DNA of 22,271 nt from the NCBI GenBank assembly GCA_937958315.1, contig CALFGH010000008.1:1-22271 (forward strand), in the 5' to 3' direction. The notes under the pieces were generated by a model. The model was not told where the DNA came from. It did not search any database and saw only the letters and a list, made by a program, of their open reading frames with translations. Shown here piece by piece: positions 1 through 7,593 of the stretch (position 1 is the first letter of the stretch; each line of letters starts with the position of its first letter). The translations under genes and the position numbers were made by a program. The stretch is from an uncultured Collinsella sp. (lineage in GTDB: Bacteria; Actinomycetota; Coriobacteriia; Coriobacteriales; Coriobacteriaceae).

Positions 1-802
1 CGTGATCATCCCCGTGTTCCCCGGCAACAACTGCGAGTACGACAGCGCCCGCGCTTTCCGCGCCGCCGGCGCCGAGGCCGACACCTTCGTGATCAACAAC
101 CTCACGCCCGAGGCCGTCGCCGAGAGCACCCACGAGCTTGCCCGCCGCATCCGTACAAGCCAGATTGTCATGATCCCCGGCGGCTTCTCGGGCGGCGACG
201 AGCCCGATGGCTCCGCCAAGTTCATCACGGCGTTCTTCCGCGCTCCCGAGGTCACCGAGGCAGTCCGCGACCTGCTCAAGGCCCGCGATGGTCTGATGCT
301 GGGTATCTGCAATGGCTTCCAGGCTCTGGTCAAGCTCGGCCTGGTGCCCTACGGCGACATCGTCGACGCCACGCCCGATGCGCCCACGTTGACGTTCAAC
401 ACCATCGGTCGCCATCAGAGCCGCCTGGTGCGCACCCGCATCTCGTCCAACCTGTCCCCGTGGCTGTCGCAGTGCAGCCTCGACGACCCCTACACCGTCG
501 CCATCAGCCACGGCGAGGGCCGCTTTGTCGCCAATGACGAGGTGCTCACCCAGCTGATCGCCAACGGCCAGGTCGCCACGCAGTACGTGGGCGAGGACGG
601 CAAGCCGAGCATGGATCTTTCCGTCAACCCCAACGGCTCCGCACTCGCCATCGAGGGCATCACGAGCCCCGACGGCCGCGTCCTGGGCAAGATGGGCCAT
701 GCCGAGCGTCGCGGCGACAACCTGTACCGCAACGTGCCCGAACATGTCCCCGGCGATAAGTTCATGCCGATCTTTGAGAGCGGCGTAGCCTACTTCGCTT
801 AA
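1..802 (+). CDS. purL: Phosphoribosylformylglycinamidine synthase, C-terminal glutaminase part (partial)
   Basis: This is the 3' end of a gene that enters from the left edge; the frame is open from base 2 with no true start in the window. The product makes FGAM from FGAR and glutamine in purine synthesis. The visible 266 residues are the class I glutamine amidotransferase (PurQ-like) domain: nucleophile Cys103 in GICNGFQAL, the SHGEGRF strand near residue 169, and the catalytic pair His233/Glu235 in MGHAER. The stretch MIPGGFSGGDEPDGSAKF (57-74) is typical of the one-piece clostridial-type FGAM synthase, so I infer a fused PurL rather than a free PurQ. A free PurQ starting just outside the window cannot be excluded. 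The stop is TAA at 800-802, and an intrinsic terminator follows. Confidence 0.93.
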   Translation, partial: VIIPVFPGNNCEYDSARAFRAAGAEADTFVINNLTPEAVAESTHELARRIRTSQIVMIPGGFSGGDEPDGSAKFITAFFRAPEVTEAVRDLLKARDGLMLGICNGFQALVKLGLVPYGDIVDATPDAPTLTFNTIGRHQSRLVRTRISSNLSPWLSQCSLDDPYTVAISHGEGRFVANDEVLTQLIANGQVATQYVGEDGKPSMDLSVNPNGSALAIEGITSPDGRVLGKMGHAERRGDNLYRNVPEHVPGDKFMPIFESGVAYFA

Positions 803-840
803 AGCTTTCCCATCGGGTACAATCCCTTCGGGTAACAACA

Positions 841-876
841 CCCGCCACCGGCACGCCCGGCGGCGGGTTCTTTTTT
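841..876 (+). terminator. Rho-independent terminator after purL
   Basis: CCCGCCACCG (841-850) pairs with CGGCGGCGGG (858-867), ten base pairs with one G-U, around a 7-nt loop. A T-rich tract TTCTTTTTT (868-876) follows directly. It ends the purL transcript 38 bases after the stop and lies 26 bases before the EamA start, so the next gene either relies on readthrough or has its own promoter. TACAAT at 818-823 is a possible -10 but has no good -35. Confidence 0.85.
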
Positions 877-901
877 GCTTCGCGCATGTAGGAAGGACAT
901 C

Positions 902-1837
902 ATGGAAAGCCGCAAGCCGTATCTCGCCACCCTGCCCGGACTCATCCTGGGCTGTCTCGTCTGCTGTGCGCTCTGGGGGTCGGCTTTCCCCTGCATCAAG
1001 ATCGGTTACGGGCTCTTTGGCATCCCCGCTCACGATAGCGCCTCACAGCTGCTCTTTGCGGGCTTGCGCTTCACGCTTGCCGGCGCCCTGGTTATCGTTG
1101 GGATGAGTGCGACCCAACGCCGCCCCCTCATTCCGCAGGCTCGTGACATCAAGCCCATCTTTGTCTTGTCGCTCTTCCAGACTATCGGGCAGTACTTCTT
1201 TTTCTACCTGGGACTCTCGCGCGCCAGCGCCATGTCGAGCTCCATCATCGAGGCCAGCGCCAACTTCCTAGCCATCCTCTTTGCCGCCTTGGCGTTTCGC
1301 ACCGAAAAGCTCAATGCGGCCAAGGTACTCGGCTGCGTACTGGGCTTTGCCGGTGTCGCGCTCGTCAACCTTTCGGGCGCGGACGGCACCTTTGGCTTTG
1401 CGCTCGACGGCGAGGGCTTTATCCTGGCCTCCACCGTCGCGGGTGCCCTTTCGACCTGCCTGATCGGTATCTTCTCGCGCGAGCACGACGGCGTCTTGCT
1501 TGCCGGGTGGCAGTTCTTGGTCGGCGGCCTGGTCCTCACCGCCATCGGCTTTTTGATGGGTGGCGCGCTCTCCCCCACGGCGATTGCCCCCGCCATCGCG
1601 CTCATCATCTACATGGCGCTTATCTCCGCGGTCGCCTACTCGCTGTGGTCGCGCCTGCTTGCCGTCAACCCCGTCAGCCGCGTCTCGGTCTTTGGCTTTA
1701 TGAACCCCGTCTTTGGTGTGGTGCTGAGCGCGCTGCTGCTCGGCGAGGGCGCTGGCACGAGCCCCGTTACCGTCATCGTTGCCCTGCTGTTGGTCTGCGG
1801 CGGCATCATCATCGTCAACAAACCCAAAAAGGCCTAA
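902..1837 (+). CDS. EamA/DMT-family membrane exporter
   Basis: This 311-residue integral membrane protein of the drug/metabolite transporter superfamily has two tandem EamA repeats (about residues 15-150 and 165-305) and about ten hydrophobic segments. Family hallmarks visible are the first helix CALWGSAFPCIKIG and the helix-end motifs SRASAMSSSIIEASANFLAILFA-like around residues 100-125 and, in repeat two, the AYSLWSRLLAVNPVSRVS region. It ends in the short basic tail NKPKKA. The substrate is not predictable; relatives export amino acids or metabolites. I chose ATG 902 because GGAAGGA (891-897) is well placed upstream; an in-frame start at 875 would begin inside the terminator. It stands alone between two terminators. 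Confidence 0.88.
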   Translation: MESRKPYLATLPGLILGCLVCCALWGSAFPCIKIGYGLFGIPAHDSASQLLFAGLRFTLAGALVIVGMSATQRRPLIPQARDIKPIFVLSLFQTIGQYFFFYLGLSRASAMSSSIIEASANFLAILFAALAFRTEKLNAAKVLGCVLGFAGVALVNLSGADGTFGFALDGEGFILASTVAGALSTCLIGIFSREHDGVLLAGWQFLVGGLVLTAIGFLMGGALSPTAIAPAIALIIYMALISAVAYSLWSRLLAVNPVSRVSVFGFMNPVFGVVLSALLLGEGAGTSPVTVIVALLLVCGGIIIVNKPKKA

Positions 1838-1856
1838 CGAACCGCCCTTATTTAGT

Positions 1857-1878
1857 AGAGGAGATTCACATGCTTTAG
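1857..1878 (+). other. Start-stop mini-ORF with strong ribosome binding site
   Basis: AGAGGAGA (1857-1864) is a near-perfect Shine-Dalgarno, followed six bases later by ATG (1870-1872), one Leu codon (CTT) and TAG (1876-1878). The site could load a ribosome that makes only Met-Leu. It lies 20 bases after the EamA stop and before a terminator. It may be the remnant of a deleted downstream gene or a start-stop element; nothing here distinguishes these. Confidence 0.4.
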
Positions 1879-1904
1879 CTTAATGGAGTACATCGGTGAG
1901 CTGA

Positions 1905-1939
1905 GGGCCGCAACGCACGCCAGCGTTTGCCCTTTTTTT
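1905..1939 (+). terminator. Intrinsic terminator after the EamA gene
   Basis: GCAACGC (1910-1916) pairs with GCGTTTGC (1923-1930) with one bulged T and a 6-nt loop; flanking GGCC/CC can extend it. Seven T residues (1933-1939) follow. The T-run is only on the + side, so it serves the rightward EamA transcript. It abuts the stop codon of the leftward GGDEF gene at 1940. Confidence 0.7.
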
Positions 1940-3082
1940 CTAGCGTATCTGGACGCCGGCTTTCTTCTTCTCGCGCTTTACGCGGTAGAGCTCCGCGTCG
2001 GCAGCGCGAAGCAAGTCTTGCCAGGTATCGATGCCATCACCAACCCGTGCGTAGCCGATGGACATCCGCAACAGATACGGGACCTCGGCGCACGCGAGCT
2101 CGTCGCTGATTGCCGCGCACAGACACATGATGTCCTGCTCCGCCGTCGCCTTTTTAAGCACCACAAACTCATCGCCGCCATAACGTGCGATAAAGCCACC
2201 AGACGCCGAGCAGACCTCTTTGAGCGTAGCAGATATGACCTGGAGGGCATGATCGCCCTCAACATGTCCATACCGGTCGTTAATCTGCTTAAAGCCGTCA
2301 GCGTCCATCATAAGCAGATATACATCTTCGGCCTGATCCACATTTGAAAAGAGCGACAGCATATAGGTCTCAAAACGGTTGCGATTGTTGAGGCCAGTCA
2401 ACGGGTCGGTCGAGATCAGCTGCTCCTGGTAGATGATGTAGAGCAGCAGGATGCTCAGCGTTATACCGACACAAAGGCCCGGTACCGAAAACAAAACCTG
2501 GAAGGTACCGCCCACCAGAGCGGGAACCACAAAAAAGGCGAGGGTGCGATAAATGGCCTTCGTTTGCAGGCTTTCGACTTTTCGAGCCTGAATAAAGGCA
2601 TGCAGGGACGTATATATGATGTAGCAGTAGCTAACGATAGGTTGAATCATATAAAGCGCTCCGCGACGATATACGCCCTGCGCATCGATATAGAACATAG
2701 TGTGCGTCCAGTAGCTGGTAAATGCCAGCACGACCACCAATACGGTTGGCAACGTCACGATCGCAACCCTATAGCGCGAGGTCAAAAGGCGAGAACCCTG
2801 CACCGTCTCGGAATAGATAAACCAAATGAGACACGCGACGGCAAAGAGCGAAAACGAAACCGCGTTAGAAATCCAGTTGGCAGCAATGCCCAACGTGCCG
2901 TCCACACCGTCCGAAAGCGTCCAGATCATATCGAATAATATGTACGCAGCAGAGGTATAGCCGAGCATGCTAAACAAGAGCTGCTGGGTACTCGAGAACA
3001 AGGAGCGACGACTTCGCGCGGCAAGCCCGATAAGAACAATCATGCATAGCAGGAATATCTCAATTTTGAGTGCCTTAACCAC
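1940..3082 (-). CDS. Membrane-anchored GGDEF diguanylate cyclase
   Basis: The protein (about 380 residues) is predicted to make cyclic di-GMP from two GTP at the inner face of the membrane. Residues 1-220 hold about six to seven hydrophobic segments without a recognised sensor signature. The catalytic GGDEF domain (about 223-380) opens with the typical STDPLTGLNNRNRF, has the metal-binding stretch MDADGFKQIND, and has an intact GGDEF at 302-306. The product-inhibition I-site RxxD, expected five residues before GGDEF, is absent (ASGG there). There is no EAL domain. I chose GTG at 3082 because AAGGGA (3097-3092) lies nine bases upstream; a TTG at 3100 lacks a ribosome binding site. The stop is TAG at 1942-1940. 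Confidence 0.9.
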   Translation of the reverse strand: MVKALKIEIFLLCMIVLIGLAARSRRSLFSSTQQLLFSMLGYTSAAYILFDMIWTLSDGVDGTLGIAANWISNAVSFSLFAVACLIWFIYSETVQGSRLLTSRYRVAIVTLPTVLVVVLAFTSYWTHTMFYIDAQGVYRRGALYMIQPIVSYCYIIYTSLHAFIQARKVESLQTKAIYRTLAFFVVPALVGGTFQVLFSVPGLCVGITLSILLLYIIYQEQLISTDPLTGLNNRNRFETYMLSLFSNVDQAEDVYLLMMDADGFKQINDRYGHVEGDHALQVISATLKEVCSASGGFIARYGGDEFVVLKKATAEQDIMCLCAAISDELACAEVPYLLRMSIGYARVGDGIDTWQDLLRAADAELYRVKREKKKAGVQIR

Positions 3083-3145
3083 TAGACGCCATCCCTTCAA
3101 TATCCAAGTGGTCAGAATCGCCCGATTCGTGTCTGGACAATAAAC

Positions 3146-3180
3146 ACCCCCTACTCCGCAGGGGTAAGGGGAATAATAGC
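3146..3180 (-). promoter_or_regulatory. Candidate extended -10 promoter and hairpin upstream of GGDEF gene
   Basis: On the minus strand TGCTATTAT (TATTAT at 3178-3173) forms an extended -10, with TTGCAG 19 bases upstream as a poor -35. Just downstream CCCCT/AGGGG (3148-3152 and 3160-3164) forms a hairpin followed by GTGTTTATT. The hairpin may be a weak terminator for kdgT or a leader hairpin of the GGDEF transcript. The rest of the 3083-3270 gap shows nothing else recognisable. Confidence 0.35.
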
Positions 3181-3270
3181 AGAGCGCCTGAATGTCACTG
3201 CAAGACAGCTTTCGTTCGGGCGCTCAAACGGCGCGAGTTGCACGCCGGCATCATTGATGGGTATCGATTG

Positions 3271-4293
3271 CTACTCGCCATCGATGTCGGTCGCGACGGC
3301 CTCCTCGATGGCCTCGACACCGGCTGGCGACAGATCCTCCTTGCCTTGGCAGAACTTCCTGTCGACCCAGCCGGTCAGAATCGGAGCCATGATCGCCGTG
3401 ATGATAACGGCGGTGGCGATCTGAGCGTACGCAGTAGGCGCAAGCTCGGCGTAGCGCGGTGCGACCTCGGCGAGGGCAACCGGTGTGGTCATAGCCGTGC
3501 CGGCGATGGTGGAGCAAGCCACAGCGACCTTGCCATTGCCGCCGCACAGGCGCTCGAACGCAAAGGTGATAGGACCGACGACAAACAGCGTGATAAGGCC
3601 CAGCAGGATGCCGGAAATACCGCCGGTGATAAAGCTCGAAAGACTCATGGACGCACCGAGCTGAAATCCGATAACGGCAATCGCAGGGTTGGTGCCGGGA
3701 ACCAGCAGGTTCTTGATGAACGGGAAGAGGTTGCCCAGAACCATACCGATGACAAGCGGCAGGATGGAGCCGACGATGGTACCCAGCGGGATGTTAGCAA
3801 GACCCGAAACGCCCAGGATGATCATGGTGACGGCGGGGCCGGCCGTAAAGAACAGGATACCCACGGCGCCCTGCTCGGACTCGTCGCCGAACTCGCCCAT
3901 GATGCCCGTGTAGAGCGCCATGTTGCAAAACGTAATGCCGCCGATGATGGAAACCGAGCTCAGGCCCAAAAGGTTGTCGTTAAAGAAATACGCAACACCA
4001 AGACCCAGCGCGGCTGCCACCACAAGCTTAGGAATCAGCACAACGACGCCGGTCTTGATGGCGCCCGGCGTGGACTTAAAGCTAATGCCAGCACCCACAA
4101 ACAGCAGGATCGCGGCAACGATGGTGTTGGAACCACCGCGGCAGGCGGCGGTAAAGAAGCCGCCGATCTCGAAGACCTGCGGGCAGAAGGTATTGAGCAA
4201 AAGGCCAACGATCATCGGGTAGATCATGATGTCACCCGGGATACGCGGGACTTTGAATTTCTTTTGCTCGTTGGCGGTCGCTTCCTGTGCCAT
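3271..4293 (-). CDS. kdgT: 2-keto-3-deoxygluconate permease family transporter
   Basis: This 340-residue membrane protein matches the KdgT family, which imports 2-keto-3-deoxygluconate, a pectin and hexuronate breakdown product, by cation symport. Visible family features are the N-terminal VPRIPGDIMIYPMIVGLL, the segment ending LLFVGAGISFK, the ITFCNMALYTGIMGEFG region, MIILGVSGLANIP, and the late GTAMTTPVALAEVAPRYAELAP segment. About ten hydrophobic helices are present, and a charged tail extends 20-30 residues beyond the Escherichia coli protein. ATG 4293 starts the conserved part; the upstream TTG at 4323 has no ribosome binding site. No kdgK or kdgA neighbour is in the window, so the substrate is inferred from the family only. 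Confidence 0.87.
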   Translation of the reverse strand: MAQEATANEQKKFKVPRIPGDIMIYPMIVGLLLNTFCPQVFEIGGFFTAACRGGSNTIVAAILLFVGAGISFKSTPGAIKTGVVVLIPKLVVAAALGLGVAYFFNDNLLGLSSVSIIGGITFCNMALYTGIMGEFGDESEQGAVGILFFTAGPAVTMIILGVSGLANIPLGTIVGSILPLVIGMVLGNLFPFIKNLLVPGTNPAIAVIGFQLGASMSLSSFITGGISGILLGLITLFVVGPITFAFERLCGGNGKVAVACSTIAGTAMTTPVALAEVAPRYAELAPTAYAQIATAVIITAIMAPILTGWVDRKFCQGKEDLSPAGVEAIEEAVATDIDGE

Positions 4294-4336
4294 GAAACCC
4301 CCATTTCCGCTGACGCAGAACAAAAGCCCACGTCAC

Positions 4337-4354
4337 ACTTTGCTACAGTAAAGT
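4337..4354. promoter_or_regulatory. Imperfect palindrome upstream of kdgT
   Basis: ACTTTGCTACAGTAAAGT is an 18-bp imperfect inverted repeat (outer ACTTT/AAAGT exact) lying 44-61 bases before the kdgT start codon. Position and symmetry suit a repressor operator. The regulator is unknown. In the rest of the 4294-4435 gap, CGGGACG (4412-4418) and CGTGCCCCG (4424-4432) could form a bulged hairpin after azlD, but no T-run follows. Confidence 0.3.
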
Positions 4355-4435
4355 TTGACCATGGTACCAGAAGAAGCAGACCGGCTCGGTGAGAAATTCG
4401 ATTCGTTGTGCCGGGACGCTAAACGTGCCCCGCTC

Positions 4436-4759
4436 TTATATGAAGCTCAAAACGATATAGAACACGATGCCCGAGACGCAGCACCACAACATCGACTTTG
4501 TCTTGATTGCCACCGCCACGACGCCGGCGGCCGCAATCCAGGGAATCAAGCCCTGCCACAAGCCGGCGTCGAAAGCGCCAGGGCTTATCAAATCGTTGGC
4601 GACCAGCGCCGCAAAGGCGGCAGGCGGAATATAACCCAAGGCCTCGGTAACGCGGGGCGACAGCGTTCTCCCGCGCAAGGCAAACGCCGGGGCAATGCGA
4701 AAAAACGCGATGGCCGCCCATGACGACAGCCATAGGACCAAAAACTCATTAACGGGCAT
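4436..4759 (-). CDS. azlD: AzlD-type branched-chain amino acid transport subunit
   Basis: This 107-residue membrane protein has four hydrophobic segments and the AzlD pattern: a first helix after MPVNEF, the conserved RIAPAFALRGRTLSPRV loop (AzlD proteins have a similar R-x-x-P), then YIPPAAFAALVANDLI, and a final helix. AzlD works with AzlC (YgaZ/YgaH in E. coli) to export branched-chain amino acids or methionine. I chose ATG 4759, preceded by GAAGGGG; upstream starts would run far into azlC. It overlaps the azlC end by 11 bases, which implies translational coupling. The stop is TAA at 4438-4436. Confidence 0.88.
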   Translation of the reverse strand: MPVNEFLVLWLSSWAAIAFFRIAPAFALRGRTLSPRVTEALGYIPPAAFAALVANDLISPGAFDAGLWQGLIPWIAAAGVVAVAIKTKSMLWCCVSGIVFYIVLSFI

Positions 4760-5441
4760 CGCGAGCGCCCCTTCCCTCGGCGAGGACATCGCACGCGAGT
4801 GCCGTGACAACGCCGACGAGCACACTTGCCGGCACGGCGATATTCGTCCACCCCAAGAACTTGCATATGGCGACGGACACCGCAGCCAAACCGGCAGCTA
4901 CGACATTGCCGCGCGACAGTCGCTGCGAAAAGAGTAGGCAGATAAAGAGCGATGTGCAGACAAAACCCGCAATAGCGGTGGGAACATCGACAACGGCGCC
5001 GACGATGGCGCCCGTCGTACACGAAACGCCCCATGTTGCGATGAGGATCACGTTGAGCACAAAGGACTCGAGCGGACCCCAATCCTCCCCTTTAACCAAC
5101 TTGGCAAGCGAAATGCCGTATGCCTCCTCGGTAAGTGTCGCGGCAACAGCCAGCGTCTGACGCTTCGAAGCACCCCTCAAATGCGGTGCGATCGATGCCG
5201 AGTAAAGCGCAAAGCGCGAGGAGATTGCGGCGACGCTCGCGACGATCGACGCCGCAGGCACGCCTGCTAGCCACAGATTACAGATCATAAACTGCCCGCT
5301 GCCCGTCACGAACGTGCTGCTCAGGGCAAAAACCATCCAGGGTTCCATTCCCGTCTGCGCCATAATCATTCCGCACGGCGCGGCTATCGCAACATAGGTA
5401 AGCATCACCGGCCAGACGGTTTTAACGATTTTGAGCACCAT
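4749..5441 (-). CDS. azlC: AzlC-type branched-chain amino acid permease subunit
   Basis: This 230-residue membrane protein of the AzlC/YgaZ family is the large subunit of the exporter formed with AzlD. Family marks are the early APCGMIMAQTG segment, SSTFVTGSGQFMICNL, the SSRFALYSASIAPHLRG loop, and TLTEEAYGI; about six helices follow the N-terminus. ATG 5441 has GAGGA five bases upstream. A start at 5477 would add 12 residues without a ribosome binding site. AzlD follows with an 11-base overlap. It diverges from the HD-domain gene across a 137-bp gap. Regulation is not evident, and no Lrp-type regulator gene is adjacent. Confidence 0.9.
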   Translation of the reverse strand: MVLKIVKTVWPVMLTYVAIAAPCGMIMAQTGMEPWMVFALSSTFVTGSGQFMICNLWLAGVPAASIVASVAAISSRFALYSASIAPHLRGASKRQTLAVAATLTEEAYGISLAKLVKGEDWGPLESFVLNVILIATWGVSCTTGAIVGAVVDVPTAIAGFVCTSLFICLLFSQRLSRGNVVAAGLAAVSVAICKFLGWTNIAVPASVLVGVVTALACDVLAEGRGARDAR

Positions 5442-5540
5442 AGCGTTCCTCGTCCCGACAAGATTTCCGAGCCGCATTCAACGACGCGGCAGAACCATCG
5501 CCCGATGGCAACCGAGTTCACCTACAATTGCCACCGGATC

Positions 5541-5560
5541 GAAAGACACAGAAAGACACA
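5541..5560. repeat. 10-bp tandem duplication in the HD-gene leader
   Basis: GAAAGACACA occurs twice head to tail (5541-5550 and 5551-5560), ending seven bases before the Shine-Dalgarno TAGGAAG (5567-5573) of the HD-domain gene. It lies in the untranslated leader. It could be a slippage-prone repeat; TACAAT at 5523-5528 upstream is a possible -10 without a good -35. Confidence 0.6.
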
Positions 5561-5578
5561 ACTTTTTAGGAAGTCATT

Positions 5579-6391
5579 ATGACAGCTATCGATCGAACGC
5601 GGGCTGCCGCGGCCTTCAAGACCTACACCGATGCCTACGATGCCGCCAATCCGCGTATCGCGCTCAAAATCGAGCATACGTACCACGTTGCCGAGGCATG
5701 CGATGCCGTGGCACGCGAACAGGGCTGGTCACCTCAGGACATTGACCTAGCGTGGCTTTGCGGCCTGCTGCACGATATGGGCCGCTTTGAGCAGCTGCGA
5801 CGCTGGGACACGTTTAAGGATGCCGAGAGCATGAGTCATGCGGCGTTGGGCGTCGAGGTTCTCTTTGGCGAAAACCCTGCAGACGCGCCCGCGACAACAA
5901 GTATCCGCGACTTTATCGACGATCCGGTAGAAGACGAGTTGATTCGCGCAAGCATTGCCTATCACAGCGATTTCCGTCTACCCGCGCAGCTCGACGAGCG
6001 CACGCGGCGCTTCTGCGATATCGTGCGCGATGGCGACAAGGTCGACATTATGCGCACCATCGCCGACAGCACCGTCGACACCATCCTCAAAGTGGATGAG
6101 GACGTGTTTCTTGCCAGCCACTTCTCGGCACCGACGCTGGCTGCCTTTGACGAGCACCGCTGCGTCACGCGCGATGAGCGCGATGAGCCCGCGGACTACT
6201 TGGTGGGGCTTATCTGCTTTATGTTTGAGCTCGTCTATCCGGCAAGCCGCGCGCTGGCGCGCAAGCAGGGCGATATCTACCGCCTGCTCGACGCACCTTT
6301 TGGCATCGTGCGGCCCTTTACCGACCCCGCCACGCAAGCGACCTGGGAACGCCTAAAGAAAGAGATGCGAGCCTGGCTGGCCGGCGCCTAG
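5579..6391 (+). CDS. HD-domain metal-dependent phosphohydrolase
   Basis: This 270-residue soluble protein carries an HD-superfamily phosphohydrolase fold. The expected ligands are visible: His33 in KIEHTYHV, the His65-Asp66 doublet in LLHDMGRF, His87 in MSHAAL, His129 in AYHSD, and Asp151/Asp153 in RDGDKVDIM. The substrate is not predictable; relatives act on nucleotides or phosphomonoesters. Its single HD domain lacks both the HD-GYP signature and RelA/Spo features, so cyclic di-GMP or ppGpp hydrolysis has no direct support. ATG 5579 follows TAGGAAG with good spacing. Its TAG stop shares the four bases CTAG (6388-6391) with the convergent etfA stop. Confidence 0.85.
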   Translation: MTAIDRTRAAAAFKTYTDAYDAANPRIALKIEHTYHVAEACDAVAREQGWSPQDIDLAWLCGLLHDMGRFEQLRRWDTFKDAESMSHAALGVEVLFGENPADAPATTSIRDFIDDPVEDELIRASIAYHSDFRLPAQLDERTRRFCDIVRDGDKVDIMRTIADSTVDTILKVDEDVFLASHFSAPTLAAFDEHRCVTRDERDEPADYLVGLICFMFELVYPASRALARKQGDIYRLLDAPFGIVRPFTDPATQATWERLKKEMRAWLAGA

Positions 6392-7593
6392 CGCTCGAGC
6401 TGGGCCAGGAGCTCTTCGACGACTTCGACGACGTCGCCGACAACTTTATACTGCGCAGCGCCGAAGATGGGGGCATCTGGGTCCTCGTTGACGGCAATGA
6501 CGCACTCCGCGCCGCCGATGCCGGCTAGGTGCTGGATAGCACCCGAAACGCCGATACTCACAAGGAGCTTGGGCGAAACCGACACGCCGGTCTGCCCAAC
6601 CTGGTGGCGGTACTCCAGCCAACCTGCCTCCACAACGGGTCGCGTGCAGCCGAGCTCGGCACCCAGGGCTTCGGCGAGCTTTCGCATCAAGGGTAGGTTT
6701 TTCTTGGAGCCAATACCGCGACCCACAACAACTAGACGCTCGGCATCGGCAATCGAAGCCTGCTGGCCCCATTCCTCGGCGGGAATCGAAATCTCGACAC
6801 GAGCCTTGGCGTCTTCCGCAAGTAATACCTGGGTAATCGTTCCGGAGCGGCTATAGTCAAAGTCGGGCGCCTTAAAGATGCCGGGGCGCACCGTTGCCAT
6901 CTGGGGACGGTGGTTGGGGCAGATAATGGTGGCCATCAAGTTGCCGCCAAACGCCGGGCGGGTCTGCTGCAGTAGACCCGTCTCCGTATCCATCGAAAGC
7001 ACCGTACAGTCGGCCGTAAGGCCCGTCCGCAGGCGCACGGCAACGCCAGGCGCCAGCTCGCGGCCAAAAGCGGTCGCACCGTACAGAATGGCTTCGGGCT
7101 TGCGCTCGGCTACCAAATCGCAGATGAGGCGAGCATAGACCTCCGCGTCGTTCTGACGCAGGCGCTCGTCACGACAGACCAGAACTTCGTCCGCACCGGC
7201 GCAAACCAGATGCTCCAGGTCCCCGAGCGAGCCCTCGGGGCCCATGCCGACCAGCGCCACCAGGCGACAGCCGCGTGCATCGGCAAGCTCGCGGCCCTTG
7301 CCCATGAGCTCGTAGGCCACCGGGGCCACGACATCGTGCTCGTCGGTCTGAACGAATACCCAAATGTCTCGATACGCATCGAGGTCAACCGCGCCGGCGG
7401 CCTCGTCGCGCTCGATCGAAATGGCGTTGACGGGACAGGCGTCGACGCACCCGCCGCACAAGATGCAGCCGTCGGTCACATGGGCGTAGCGGTTGGGGCG
7501 CTCGCCCTCCACCACAATGCCACCCGAGGCACAGGCGCGAACGCAGCGGCCACAGCCAACGCATGCCTCGCTATCGATTATCAGTCCGCTCAT
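6388..7593 (-). CDS. etfA: Electron transfer flavoprotein alpha subunit with two N-terminal [4Fe-4S] motifs
   Basis: This 401-residue protein is an ETF alpha/FixB subunit with an N-terminal ferredoxin module. Two CxxCxxCxxxC motifs (Cys11/14/17/21 and Cys43/46/49/53) should each hold a [4Fe-4S] cluster. Residues about 75-270 form the alpha N-domain. The C-terminal FAD domain shows GRGIGSKKNL (291-300), QVGQTG (331-336) and GVSGAIQHLAGI (348-359). Ferredoxin-fused alpha subunits occur in the electron-bifurcating or confurcating ETFs of anaerobes, such as the Acetobacterium caffeyl-CoA reductase and lactate dehydrogenase systems. Its ATG directly abuts the etfB TAG, with GAGGGGA as ribosome binding site inside etfB. 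It is the last gene of the dehydrogenase-etfB-etfA operon. Confidence 0.93.
   Translation of the reverse strand: MSGLIIDSEACVGCGRCVRACASGGIVVEGERPNRYAHVTDGCILCGGCVDACPVNAISIERDEAAGAVDLDAYRDIWVFVQTDEHDVVAPVAYELMGKGRELADARGCRLVALVGMGPEGSLGDLEHLVCAGADEVLVCRDERLRQNDAEVYARLICDLVAERKPEAILYGATAFGRELAPGVAVRLRTGLTADCTVLSMDTETGLLQQTRPAFGGNLMATIICPNHRPQMATVRPGIFKAPDFDYSRSGTITQVLLAEDAKARVEISIPAEEWGQQASIADAERLVVVGRGIGSKKNLPLMRKLAEALGAELGCTRPVVEAGWLEYRHQVGQTGVSVSPKLLVSIGVSGAIQHLAGIGGAECVIAVNEDPDAPIFGAAQYKVVGDVVEVVEELLAQLER

Noticed and set aside
1883..2347. Rightward open frame inside the GGDEF gene region
   Set aside because: It crosses a terminator and lies antisense to the GGDEF catalytic domain; no recognisable protein features.
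3238..4392. Long rightward open frame (384 codons) antisense to kdgT
   Set aside because: It is very rich in Arg, Asp, Gly, His and Gln, as expected for the antisense of a hydrophobic GC-rich gene, and has no ribosome binding site; the leftward frame is a clear transporter.
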